Of a stretch of 64,000 nucleotides of DNA, positions 25,192 to 32,673 are shown piece by piece; position 1 is the stretch's first letter; every line of letters begins with the position of its first letter. Made by a program: the position numbers and the translations under genes. This stretch comes from Armatimonadota bacterium. GTDB taxonomy: Bacteria; Armatimonadota; JADLDR01. The DNA lies in NCBI GenBank assembly GCA_020846535.1, contig JADLDR010000141.1, positions 1-64,000 on the forward strand, given 5' to 3'. The notes under the pieces are model-generated. The model searched no databases. It worked only from the letters and a program-made list of their open reading frames with translations, and was not told where the DNA came from.

Positions 25192-26808
25192 TTATCTCTT
25201 CTCCTCAGCCAGCCAGCCCTTCAGCAGGAGAGCCACCATTTCAGGCTTCTGGCTTGCCAGGTCCGCGATCTCGCGCAGGTCGGAATCTTCCTTCAGGGCG
25301 ATTTCGGTATGGTCTTTGTTCTTATCCTCAAGCTGCGCCGTCGCCTGCTGCATCAGGGCTTCGAGGGACACCGGCTCTGCGGGCAGGGCCATCTGTTCGG
25401 CTGCCAGATCTTCCAGGGGCCTGCGGCGGGTCATCCGCCAGAGGGCGAAGGCGAAGACCAGCACCAGAACGGTCGGGACGGCTTTCGCCAGCATGTCCTG
25501 AATCTGCTGCCACCTTTCCTGCTTGGCGAGATCGAGGTTCCGCTGCTTCTCCGCATCCCGGTTGAAGGGAATGGCGGCTACCGTGACATTGGTCGCCTCC
25601 GTGCCGGTCGCCAGGGTGACGAACTTGTTCACGGTGGCGATCAGGTCGCGGTTGATCTCCTTCTGGCCCGAATCGACTAGAACCGCCACCGACAGCTTTT
25701 CGAGGTTGCCGGGGGCCGTGACCTTTTTCTCGACCGTATAGGAAGTGTTATAGTTGACGATCTCATCGCTGCGTTTCTGCGTCGAATTGCCGCCGGTCGC
25801 CTGCGGGTAGGAGGGGGTTGCCATAGAACCGGCTACATTGGATGCGGTTCCGGGGATGCCGCCTTCGATCCCTCCCTGCCCTTTGAAGTTTTCCTCTGTG
25901 GTCTGCTGGCTTTCGACCACACCGTGGTCGGTTCCAGCTACGGGCTGGTAAGTTTTCTTTTCCGTCTCCTGACGGTCGAAGTCGAGGTCGGCGGAAACCT
26001 GCACCTGGGCGTTGCCTTCTCCCAGAACTCGATCCAGGGTGCGCTGGATCTTGCCGGACATCTCCTTTTCGTAAGTGCGCCGGGCTTCCAGTTGGGTCAT
26101 GGCGGAAGCGGTCAGGCCGCCGCTCTCACCCGCCTCGGAGCCGTCATAAAGAGTTTCCCACTGGGAATCGGTGATGCGGATATTTTCGCCCTTCAGTCCC
26201 TCCACGCTGTGGGAGATGAAATAAACGGCGGAGCGCACGTCCTGCCTGGAGATTTCCTGACCGGGCTTGAGGGTGAGCATCACCGCCGCCTTCGCGTCCT
26301 CTTCCTTATCGGTATAAAGGCTCGGTTTGGGCTGGGTGATCATTACGGAGGCGCGGCGGACGCCCTCGATCTGTTCCAGGGTGCGGCTGATCTGGCCCTC
26401 CAGAGCACGCTTATACTGGATATCCTGCATCTTCTCGGACATGCCCAGAGCGGGCTTATCGAGGGCCTCCATGCCGATGACGCCCTTTTTGCTAGGCAGC
26501 CCTTCCCCTGCCAGCCGAAGGCGGGTTTCGTCTACCTTCTGGGAGGCGACGCGGATCGCCTGGCCGCCCCGGTCGAGTTTGTAGGGAACGCCCATTTCGT
26601 CCAGTCGGTTGATAATCTGAGAGGCGTCTTCGGAGTCGAGGTTGCTGTAAAGAGGGGCCATTTCGGGGGAACGACCAAAGGAGGCGAAGGCCCCCAGCAT
26701 CGCCACCAGCATGACGGCGATGCCTGCCGTGATCGCCCGGTTCTGGCCGGACAGTCCGCCCCAGAATTGCAGGATTTGCTCCCGCGTACGGTTGAGAAAT
26801 TCGCCCAT
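25192..26808 (-). CDS. fliF: Flagellar MS-ring protein FliF
   Basis: A protein of about 538 residues from the chosen start. A first membrane segment (ITAGIAVMLVAMLGAFASF) is followed by ring-building motifs (APLYSNLDSEDASQIINRLD, ALEGQISRTLEQIEGVRRAS), a variable periplasmic stretch and a second membrane segment (AVPTVLVLVFAFALWRM). The C-terminus has the conserved FliG-binding tail (EIADLASQKPEMVALLLKGWL). FliF forms the MS ring, the base for the rotor and export gate. The ATG at 26808 has GGAG upstream and matches the usual FliF start; an in-frame ATG at 26880 would add 24 polar residues. Confidence 0.95.
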   Translation of the reverse strand: MGEFLNRTREQILQFWGGLSGQNRAITAGIAVMLVAMLGAFASFGRSPEMAPLYSNLDSEDASQIINRLDEMGVPYKLDRGGQAIRVASQKVDETRLRLAGEGLPSKKGVIGMEALDKPALGMSEKMQDIQYKRALEGQISRTLEQIEGVRRASVMITQPKPSLYTDKEEDAKAAVMLTLKPGQEISRQDVRSAVYFISHSVEGLKGENIRITDSQWETLYDGSEAGESGGLTASAMTQLEARRTYEKEMSGKIQRTLDRVLGEGNAQVQVSADLDFDRQETEKKTYQPVAGTDHGVVESQQTTEENFKGQGGIEGGIPGTASNVAGSMATPSYPQATGGNSTQKRSDEIVNYNTSYTVEKKVTAPGNLEKLSVAVLVDSGQKEINRDLIATVNKFVTLATGTEATNVTVAAIPFNRDAEKQRNLDLAKQERWQQIQDMLAKAVPTVLVLVFAFALWRMTRRRPLEDLAAEQMALPAEPVSLEALMQQATAQLEDKNKDHTEIALKEDSDLREIADLASQKPEMVALLLKGWLAEEKR

Positions 26809-26927
26809 AGCTCCAATCTCATCGCGCGAAACGAGCCATCCCTGGTCTTCCGGCGTCTTTTCGGTTGTTTCAGGGCGCATCCTGCGCCCGGGGATATGTC
26901 CTATCTCCTGAGGAAGCGGTTATGCCA

Positions 26928-27260
26928 TTACACCTGCATCCGCATGATTTCCTGAACGGCATCCACTACCTTGTTGCGAACCTGAAGAGTAAGCTGCATA
27001 GCAAGACTGGCTTCCTCCAGAGCCATCATGACCTGGTGAATCTCCTGCACCTCACCGGTGGCGTATGCCTGCTGCATCGCCTGGCCGCGCTTCTGGAGCG
27101 CATCCACTTCGCCCAGGGCGTTTCCCAGTACTTCCGCAAAGGAAGGGACGGAGGACTCGGTTTCCGGCGAGGGGGAGGGGTCGGGCGCTGGGGCGAACGG
27201 GCCGAGGCCGGGCACATTCAGGGCCATTACCAGAGGCGCGTCCGGGCCTTCGATACGCAT
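26928..27260 (-). CDS. fliE: Flagellar hook-basal body complex protein FliE
   Basis: A 110-residue protein. The C-terminal 70 residues (SFAEVLGNALGEVDALQKRG, MMALEEASLAMQLTLQVRNKVVDAVQEIMRMQV) are the FliE signature ending in the usual QEIMRMQV. FliE joins the MS ring and export gate to the proximal rod and is the first exported axial protein. The Pro-rich N-terminus is longer than average, and a start 11 codons further in (MALNVPGL) is possible. It lies 11 nt after flgC. Confidence 0.93.
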   Translation of the reverse strand: MRIEGPDAPLVMALNVPGLGPFAPAPDPSPSPETESSVPSFAEVLGNALGEVDALQKRGQAMQQAYATGEVQEIHQVMMALEEASLAMQLTLQVRNKVVDAVQEIMRMQV

Positions 27261-27271
27261 GGCTTACTCTC

Positions 27272-27706
27272 CTATTTCCCGATTTCCAGGGACTTCATCG
27301 CCATCGTCTTGGCGGCGTTCACGGCGGCGATATTGGCTTCATAGGCGCGGGTGGCGGAAATCATGTCCACCATTTCGGTCACCACATTCACGTTCGGATA
27401 GGTGACATAGCCTTTGGCGTCCGCATCCGGGTGGCCCGGTTCGTAGACCCTGCGCATTTCGTTTACCGTATCGTCCACCGTTCGCAGCACGCGCACTCCG
27501 GCCCCGGCAAGGACGTCCTCGGAACGGAGGGTCGGCCCGGCGGAGGCTTCGCGGGAAGCCAGGACAGCCAGCTGGCGGACAAACGGCCCGCCGTCCGGTG
27601 TGCGCGTTGTGTTGGCGTTCGCCAGATTGCCGGCGATCACATCGAGCCGGGCGCGTTCCGCCGTCAGGCCGGAGGCGCTGACTCGCATCGAAGAAAAAAG
27701 GCTCAT
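27272..27706 (-). CDS. flgC: Proximal rod protein FlgC
   Basis: A 144-residue axial rod protein. It has the typical N-terminus (SSMRVSASGLTAERARLDVIAGNLANANTTR) and a C-terminus (YPNVNVVTEMVDMISATRAYEANIAAVNAAKTMAMKSLEIGK) that form the D0 coiled coil. FlgC builds part of the proximal rod with FlgB, FlgF and FliE. A 76-nt gap with a 9-bp hairpin (27754-27777) separates it from flgB. Confidence 0.95.
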   Translation of the reverse strand: MSLFSSMRVSASGLTAERARLDVIAGNLANANTTRTPDGGPFVRQLAVLASREASAGPTLRSEDVLAGAGVRVLRTVDDTVNEMRRVYEPGHPDADAKGYVTYPNVNVVTEMVDMISATRAYEANIAAVNAAKTMAMKSLEIGK

Positions 27707-27753
27707 GGCATTCCTTTACGGGGTGTCAAATGGTCTTCAAGAGAGGCCAAGCG

Positions 27754-27777
27754 CCTGCGGTTGGGCGCAACCGCAGG
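27754..27777 (-). repeat. Hairpin between flgB and flgC
   Basis: A perfect inverted repeat, CCTGCGGTT and AACCGCAGG around a 6-nt loop (GGGCGC). It lies in the 76-nt flgB-flgC gap. No T run follows on the minus strand, so it is more likely an mRNA stability or processing element than a terminator. Confidence 0.65.
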
Positions 27778-27782
27778 TATTT

Positions 27783-28196
27783 CTAACGGCCTTCCCGGAT
27801 AACGGTTCGGAGGGAATTGTAGCGGCCCGATACCATCTGGGCCAGGGATTGGAAGCGGATCTCGTTTTCGGCGAGGTAAGTCATTTCGACATCCACGTCC
27901 ACGCTGCTGCCGTCCAGTCGGATCGACAGCCCGCTGTCCTGGGAGACGGTCGGGGTGACTTCAGAGGGGGACCGAGGGCCGATGGGAAGATGCCTGGGGT
28001 TCGGGTCGGAGTCCGGGACGGCTTTTCGTTCCAGGGCCGCCCGGAAAGCTTCCTCGAAATGCACCTCTTTGCGCTTGTAGCCGGGAACGTTGGCATTCGC
28101 CAGGTTGTCGGCGATCACCTGCTGCCGTAAAGAGGCGACATCCATCCCACGCTTGAGGGCGAGGAAGCTGTCGGTATCGAACAGCTTATCCAGCAT
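27783..28196 (-). CDS. flgB: Proximal rod protein FlgB
   Basis: A 137-residue axial protein from the chosen start. LDKLFDTDSFLALKRGMDVASLRQQVIADNLANANVPGYKRKEV is the conserved N-terminal rod motif. MTYLAENEIRFQSLAQMVSGRYNSLRTVI is the C-terminal D0 helix. The ATG at 28196 is preceded by a GGGAGATC ribosome-binding site and starts the conserved part; an in-frame ATG at 28286 would run back into the cpsB-like gene. It is the first structural flagellar gene of the operon and sits 7 nt after the phosphatase gene. Confidence 0.95.
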   Translation of the reverse strand: MLDKLFDTDSFLALKRGMDVASLRQQVIADNLANANVPGYKRKEVHFEEAFRAALERKAVPDSDPNPRHLPIGPRSPSEVTPTVSQDSGLSIRLDGSSVDVDVEMTYLAENEIRFQSLAQMVSGRYNSLRTVIREGR

Positions 28197-28203
28197 GATC
28201 TCC

Positions 28204-28992
28204 CTACTCTCTGGGGCCGAACCACCGCTGCCAGAAACGTCTGGGGCGCTCGACAGCAGGCCCTGCCTCTGATCGAACAATTCCACCTTCTAGAATTATT
28301 GTCGGCAATTCTTTCACCATCTCTAGGGTTTTTTCGCGTCCGATCAACTTTTCTGCAACGGAAACCGCCTCAGAAAGCACCGGAGGCCGCCGCTGAGGGG
28401 AATGCCCGTCGGAGGCCAGGACGGAGGCCAGCCCTTCGGAGAGCATCCGGCAGGCCGCCTTCTGCACCTCCGGCCCGAACCGCCCGGTCAGAGAGCTTCC
28501 GGTCAACTGGGAGAGCGCGCCCCGGCGCATCCACTCCTGAAGGCGGCGGGGCTGCTGGCGCAGGACCGCATTCCTTTCCGGGTGGGCCACCACCGGCACG
28601 AAGCCGCCCGCCAGCAGTTGCTCGATGGTCTGGTCTGCGAGAGGGGGAAGATCGTGGAAGGGGAATTCCAGGAGGAGATATCTGCCGTTGTTGGCATAGG
28701 TCATCAGGAGGCCCCGAAGGGCGGCGAAAACTGTCTCGTCATCGGCAGGCACTTCCGCGCCGGGGACAACCTCCACGGGGATGCCCGCCTCCTTCGCTGC
28801 CTGCCGCACCCGTTCCGTCCGTTCCAGAGCCGAAGGAACCGTGAGCGCGTTCTCGTTCCAGCACCAGTGAGAGGTGGCCGCAACGGTGGTGATGCCGTCG
28901 CGGGCCGCCACCCGCAGCATTTCCAGAGCGATATCGAGGGTATCCGGGCCGTCGTCCACCCCTGGCAGGATGTGCGCGTGCAAATCGATCAT
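28204..28992 (-). CDS. CpsB/YwqE-type PHP-domain tyrosine-protein phosphatase
   Basis: A 262-residue metal-dependent PHP phosphatase. It opens with MIDLHAHILPGVDDGP, the CpsB/CapC/YwqE hallmark that supplies the first metal-binding His pair. Further metal ligands are visible in AATSHWCW, VVPGAEVPADDE, PVVAHPERN and LASDGHSP. In other bacteria these enzymes dephosphorylate BY-kinases that control capsule or exopolysaccharide synthesis; a BY-kinase is not in this window. Here the gene leads the flagellar operon directly behind the promoter at 29032-29061 and ends 7 nt before flgB. Co-expression with the flagellum may link polysaccharide control to motility, which is inference. Confidence 0.85.
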   Translation of the reverse strand: MIDLHAHILPGVDDGPDTLDIALEMLRVAARDGITTVAATSHWCWNENALTVPSALERTERVRQAAKEAGIPVEVVPGAEVPADDETVFAALRGLLMTYANNGRYLLLEFPFHDLPPLADQTIEQLLAGGFVPVVAHPERNAVLRQQPRRLQEWMRRGALSQLTGSSLTGRFGPEVQKAACRMLSEGLASVLASDGHSPQRRPPVLSEAVSVAEKLIGREKTLEMVKELPTIILEGGIVRSEAGPAVERPRRFWQRWFGPRE

Positions 28993-29031
28993 CGGGGCCT
29001 CCCATCCGTGAGAAATGCAGTTTCAGTTTGG

Positions 29032-29061
29032 ATTATAGGGAAGTTCCGGGCGGAAAGTCAA
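29032..29061 (-). promoter_or_regulatory. Main promoter of the flagellar operon
   Basis: On the minus strand TTGACT (29056-29061), an 18-nt spacer and TATAAT (29032-29037) lie 39 bases upstream of the cpsB-like ATG at 28992. A GGGAGG ribosome-binding site sits between. It is a housekeeping-type promoter; no sigma-28 or sigma-54 consensus is visible here. Confidence 0.7.
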
Positions 29062-29073
29062 CTTCGGAGGCGG

Positions 29074-29103
29074 TTGTCAACCTGTAAAAAACTGTGCTAT
29101 AAT
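29074..29103 (+). promoter_or_regulatory. Outward-facing sigma-70-like promoter at the IS605 remnant edge
   Basis: TTGTCA (29074-29079), an 18-nt spacer and TATAAT (29098-29103) on the plus strand. It is back to back with the flagellar promoter and points into the decayed IS605 element, where it would make RNA antisense to the tnpB remnant. No intact gene follows within reach. Confidence 0.45.
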
Positions 29104-29115
29104 CTTTATGGGTGA

Positions 29116-29144
29116 ATCTCCCCGCCCACAAGGGACGGGGCTTC
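29116..29144 (-). repeat. Right-end hairpin of the IS605 remnant
   Basis: CCCCGCCC (29120-29127) and GGGACGGGG (29132-29140) pair around ACAA with one bulge. It lies just past the tnpB stop, as expected for the right-end hairpin of an IS605-type element, where the guide-RNA 3' end also maps in active relatives. Confidence 0.6.
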
Positions 29145-29149
29145 CAAAT

Positions 29150-29744
29150 TCAGCGGGAACTGCTGGCGATTGCCAGTCTGACGTTCCCTTCCTTGTCGTT
29201 TCGAGTCTCGCAGCTTCCCTGCGCGACGATCCTCATGCCTTCAAGGAGCAGATGGATGGCGGCGTTGGGGGCCCTATCATGATGGGTTCCGCACGAATCA
29301 CACGGCCATTGTCTGCCCGAGAGTTCGTGAGGACGGAAAGAATCTGTCCACTTTGACAATGTGGCCGTGGTTCCACTCCGCGTTGCATGCCAACATCCGA
29401 ACAAACGCACCTAACGCGGCATCACCGAACGACTTTGTCAGTTCGGTTTTCACCAAGCCTTTGAGGTTCAGGGCTTCGATGCAGAAGGTGTCGTAGCGGC
29501 GGATGAGTTTTAACGAAATCTTGTGCAGCCCGTCATGACGCTGGTTGCGGGCTTTTGTATGGTAGATAGCCAGGGGTTTCTTGCGTTTGGAACGGCGGCG
29601 ACTGGTCTGCTGGCTTCTGGACACCTGACGTTGCAGACGTTTGAGCTTGCGTTCCGCCTTGCAGTAGAACTTCGGTGGTCTGATTTTCTCGCCGTTGCCG
29701 GAGGCCAGGAAGGATTCCAACTCGACATCTCTACCGGCAGGCGC
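29150..29744 (-). pseudogene. tnpB: TnpB (IS605 OrfB) remnant
   Basis: The remnant begins near the RuvC-I aspartate (RDVELESFLASGNGEKI) and continues through the Lys/Arg-rich bridge (KFYCKAERKLKRLQRQVSR) and RRYDTFCIEALNLKGLVK, which holds the RuvC-II Glu, to VKVDRFFPSS. Near 29330 the frame is lost. The zinc-finger end resumes in the next frame as GRQWPCDSCGTHHDRAPNAAIHLL, and the first CxxC pair is missing. The N-terminal about 170 residues found in complete TnpB proteins are absent, since the tnpA remnant ends directly upstream. A working RNA-guided nuclease is not possible from this copy. Confidence 0.8.
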
Positions 29745-29795
29745 ATTGCAGACAAATGCCCCATCGGGCAGTGCGATGGGGCTGACGAAGCCGAC

Positions 29796-30182
29796 TTACC
29801 AGACGGCGATGATCTGGGCGCATACGGTTCCTGCGGAACCATCGTAGCATCCGTCCGACCAGAGGCCCCTTCCCCCAAAGCGTTGCTGCTTCAAGGTGGC
29901 GAAGGTCTTGAAGACGCTGACGGCAAGGATCCTTTGAAGTGTTTTGGCGATAGTGACAGGGGCCGTTGTCGGGGGAGCCGAGATGAACCGGGGAACGGGA
30001 TCGGGCATGACTTCCAGGGCAAGAGATTCCCACCCGTAACGTTCGCACAGCATCGGTATCGACTCCTTGAAGTGGTCTTCGATGGCTCCCGTCAGGACGT
30101 TGTTGCGCTACTGCCTCACCAAGACGAGAGGATCGTTCAGGTTGTAGGCGCTATGCGCTGTCTTCTGGGTCGGTGTCGGCAT
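29796..30182 (-). pseudogene. tnpA: TnpA (IS200 Y1 transposase) remnant
   Basis: From an ATG at 30182 the reading frame gives KTAHSAYNLNDPLVLVRQ, then a TAG stop at 30108-30110. It continues in frame with RNNVLTGAIEDHFKESIPML, YGWESLALEVMPDPVPRFIS and GGRGLWSDGCYDGSAGTV. This follows IS200 TnpA, but the metal-binding HUH motif, normally in MPDHVH, reads MPDPVP, so both His are Pro. The C-terminal part with the catalytic Tyr helix is lost. It is clearly non-functional. Confidence 0.75.
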
Positions 30183-30366
30183 CCTCTGCCTTCGGCAGGG
30201 AATATATCTGTTATATCGCCTCTTGGATAAGGGCGCTATAGGCAATATCTGCATCACGCTCAGTAGTTTCTTACTACCTTATACAACGCAGAAGCGGAAA
30301 GCACCTGCAAAGTTTTGTGTCTTTTGGGGAAGTATTTTCAAACAGAAAGGGAATCGCGGCTCTCAT

Positions 30367-30388
30367 CCGCACCCACAAGGGGATGCGG
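30367..30388 (-). repeat. Second IS605-type right-end-like hairpin
   Basis: CCGCACCC and GGGGATGCGG pair around ACAA. The inner CCCACAAGGG core is the same as in the right end at 29116-29144, while the outer stem differs in a compensated way. It lies just upstream of the FmdB-type gene with no transposase near it, so it may be a solo end of a lost relative. Confidence 0.4.
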
Positions 30389-30441
30389 GTTTCCCACCGC
30401 AACTTATAAATCGACGATTTCCGATGAAAAGAGGTGATAGC

Positions 30442-30759
30442 GTGCCGACATACGAATACGCCTGCTCCGAGTGCGGGGAGCGGTTCGAGGCGGTGCAGAG
30501 AATTACGGATGATCCGCTCAAGGTCTGCCAGATGTGCGGGGCCGAGGCCATCAAGCGGGTGATTTTTCCGGTCGGGATCATGTTCAAGGGTTCCGGCTTC
30601 CATATCAATGATTATAAGGGACCCAAAGGCTCCAACGGCGACTCCGAAAAAGGCAAGGACGGAAAAGAGGCCGCTGCGGATGGCGCACCGAAGGAGTCTC
30701 CCAAGCCCGAAGCCGCCAAAGAGCCTGCCGCCGCCTCGACCGGCTCGGACAGCAAATAG
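30442..30759 (+). CDS. FmdB-family zinc ribbon protein
   Basis: A 105-residue protein. The first 60 residues are the FmdB/CxxC_CxxC_SSSS zinc ribbon: PTYEYACSECGERFEAVQ, CQMCG, then KRVIFPVGIMFKGSGFHIND. The rest is a low-complexity Lys/Ala/Glu/Pro tail. The family is widespread and often called a putative regulatory protein, but its role is not settled. GTG 30442 is preferred over upstream starts because GAGGTG lies 6 nt ahead and the conserved MPTYEY start follows. A strong terminator lies 15 nt downstream. Confidence 0.85.
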   Translation: MPTYEYACSECGERFEAVQRITDDPLKVCQMCGAEAIKRVIFPVGIMFKGSGFHINDYKGPKGSNGDSEKGKDGKEAAADGAPKESPKPEAAKEPAAASTGSDSK

Positions 30760-30774
30760 GCTCCACAAATGGAG

Positions 30775-30814
30775 CGGCCCGAAGGAAGGCACTACTTTCC
30801 TTCGGGCCGTTTTT
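30775..30814 (+). terminator. Rho-independent terminator after the FmdB-type gene
   Basis: A long perfect stem, CGGCCCGAAGGAA paired with TTCCTTCGGGCCG, around a short loop and followed by TTTTT (30810-30814). Confidence 0.92.
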
Positions 30815-30825
30815 GTTTGTCGGAT

Positions 30826-30844
30826 GGGCGCGGCAGCCGCGCCC
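30826..30844 (-). terminator. GC hairpin downstream of the Ig/LysM protein gene
   Basis: GGGCGCGG and CCGCGCCC with a 3-nt loop, located 10 nt past the stop of the minus-strand gene. No T run follows on the minus strand, so intrinsic termination is weak or Rho-assisted. Confidence 0.4.
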
Positions 30845-30853
30845 GATCAGAGG

Positions 30854-32578
30854 TTATTCAGCGGCTTTTCCCGTCTTCGTCGGGCTGGTGAGAACGACCT
30901 TGCCAGTGGCGGGATTGAAGCTCATCGTCACATCGAGGGCGTCCCGCACGAAAGTGACGGGAACCATGGTGCGCCCGCTTTCGATGAAGGCGGCCAGTTC
31001 CATCTCAACCGGCTCGTTGTTGACCAGGGTTCGGGTCTGGCCGATCTGGATCTCGACTTCGCGCACCTCGCTGATGGCCCGCACCATCTTGGCGGAGGGG
31101 AGCCAGTAGAGCGTTCCGCCCGCATGCTCGAAGATCTGCCGGAACGGGGTGATCGGCTTTCCGTTCCGAACCCGTGGCAGGACATCGAAGTTGATGCTCT
31201 GGTCATCGAAGACGACCTGGACGGAGGGCGGGATGAAAAGCTGCCTGCCCGCCTTGAGAGAGCGGCTGCCTGCGAGGTTGTTGGCTTTCTCCAGCACTTT
31301 CGGGGAGATGCCATAGAAATGGGCGATTCCCTCCAGGCTTTCGCCGGGCTGGATGATGTGGATCTGGCCGGGCCGGGCCGGCACGAGAGATGGAGCCTTC
31401 ACCGGGGCGACCGGAACGACTGGAGCCGCCAGCTTGGGCAGCTTTGCCAGCAGGAGCGGCCTGTCTGCCGAAGGAGATTCCTTCGGCTCGACAGCCTTGA
31501 GGCTGCTGGGGGTCGGCAGGCCGGAGCGGAGCGCACGGTCCACCATTTTCGGAGCGGGCCAGGCCAGGCGCATCGTGGCAGAGCTGGCCGGCATCCTGCC
31601 CTGCGGCTCGCTCAATCGGGAGGAGCAATCGACAGCGATGGCAGAAGCGGCGCTCTGAACGGAGCCGGTCGGCTGCGCCATCTCCGGGACAACGCTCTCC
31701 ATGACGCCCGCCTGAATCTGCTCGGTTTCGGGCGGGGCCATGAGGCGCTGGCCGGGGGCGATTTCAGCCATGCTGTCGCCCTCCAGAGCCTTCGCCACCA
31801 TGAACGGCTCGCCCGCCGGGGCGGACAGAACGCTCCTGGGAAGGGCGCGGCTTTGGGCGGCAGGCTTGGCCTTGACACCATCGGTCCGCATCCGGGTGAA
31901 GCCGGTGGGATTGTTGACCACCACCTTCACGCTCCGCGAAAAACCGCGGTTTCCGGAGGCGTCCTCGGCTCGCACCTCGATGACATGCTCGCCATTGGCG
32001 TACTGCGTGGTGTCCCAGACGTAGGTGTAAGGGCCGTGATCCTTGATGAGCCGGAGCGCCTTGTCGATGAAGAGGGCGACGACCGGCGGGTTCCCGGCGT
32101 TGTCCGAAATGCTGAGGCTGATTTCGGCTTTATCGGAGAGAGTTGCGCCGTAACGGGGGGAGATGACGGCAACCAGCGGGGCCACGATGTCGGCGCTGCC
32201 GTTGTCGATATAGATCGACAGGTTTGCGGACCGCAAGGGCGCGGCTCCGGCAAACATTTTGATGGTAACGGTGTGCTGGTTGCTGCTGTAGCGTTCGGTA
32301 GGCAGTGAAATCGTAACCGTCCCATCCGTGGCAGGTTCGTCGAGAGCCTTGGTCATATGAAGCTGACCGTCGACATAGACCTGGAAATGCGTGGCTTTGA
32401 TCTCGGAGGCGGTATCGAAAGAAAGGGTCACCGGAACGCTTCCGCCCACCAGAGTGTTCTCCTCCGGGCTGATCACATTCAGGGTTCCCGTCTCCCGGGC
32501 CGCTCCCAGGATCGTGCCGACGCCAAGCACTATGAAGGCCAGCACCACAGCCAAGAGCGCGATGGATGGTTTCTTCAT
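30854..32578 (-). CDS. Secreted protein with Ig-like, LysM and copper-amine-oxidase-N-like domains
   Basis: A 574-residue exported protein with an N-terminal signal/anchor (IALLAVVLAFIVLGVGTI). Two Ig-like modules follow (about 35-135 and 140-235; the second has DNAGNPPVVALFIDKALRLI and GEHVIEVRAEDASGNRG). A long low-complexity linker leads to a LysM domain (IHIIQPGESLEGIAHFYGI to LKAGRQLFIPP). The last 110 residues form a copper-amine-oxidase N-terminal-like domain (VVFDDQSINFDVLPRVRNGK, GRTMVPVTFVRDALD, FNPATGKVVLTSP). LysM and the amine-oxidase-N domain both suggest attachment to cell wall or surface glycans. The enzyme part usually linked to such domains is absent. It has its own promoter at 32638-32666. 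Confidence 0.85.
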   Translation of the reverse strand: MKKPSIALLAVVLAFIVLGVGTILGAARETGTLNVISPEENTLVGGSVPVTLSFDTASEIKATHFQVYVDGQLHMTKALDEPATDGTVTISLPTERYSSNQHTVTIKMFAGAAPLRSANLSIYIDNGSADIVAPLVAVISPRYGATLSDKAEISLSISDNAGNPPVVALFIDKALRLIKDHGPYTYVWDTTQYANGEHVIEVRAEDASGNRGFSRSVKVVVNNPTGFTRMRTDGVKAKPAAQSRALPRSVLSAPAGEPFMVAKALEGDSMAEIAPGQRLMAPPETEQIQAGVMESVVPEMAQPTGSVQSAASAIAVDCSSRLSEPQGRMPASSATMRLAWPAPKMVDRALRSGLPTPSSLKAVEPKESPSADRPLLLAKLPKLAAPVVPVAPVKAPSLVPARPGQIHIIQPGESLEGIAHFYGISPKVLEKANNLAGSRSLKAGRQLFIPPSVQVVFDDQSINFDVLPRVRNGKPITPFRQIFEHAGGTLYWLPSAKMVRAISEVREVEIQIGQTRTLVNNEPVEMELAAFIESGRTMVPVTFVRDALDVTMSFNPATGKVVLTSPTKTGKAAE

Positions 32579-32637
32579 ATAATCATACGCCTCCTCCTTT
32601 GATTTTCCGTCGCGTCTGGCGTTGCACAGGTTTCAAC

Positions 32638-32666
32638 ACATTAACATAGTTTTCGGCAAATGTCAA
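32638..32666 (-). promoter_or_regulatory. Promoter of the Ig/LysM protein gene
   Basis: On the minus strand TTGACA (32661-32666), a 17-nt spacer and TAATGT (32638-32643), about 60 bases upstream of the ATG at 32578. An AGGAGG site lies between. Confidence 0.65.
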
Positions 32667-32673
32667 GTCTTTT

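Larger units (their letters stand above)
29116..30200 (-). mobile_element. Decayed IS200/IS605-family element
   Basis: About 1.09 kb flanked by hairpins of the kind found at IS200/IS605 ends. The right-end candidate at 29116-29144 has CCCCGCCC and GGGACGGGG arms; the left-end candidate at 30183-30200 is CTGCC-TTC-GGCAG. Between them lie remnants of both genes on the minus strand: a tnpA with a stop codon and lost HUH residues, and a tnpB missing its N-terminal part and frameshifted in its zinc finger. The element is about half the usual size, so an internal deletion joined the two genes. It cannot move on its own. Confidence 0.75.
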
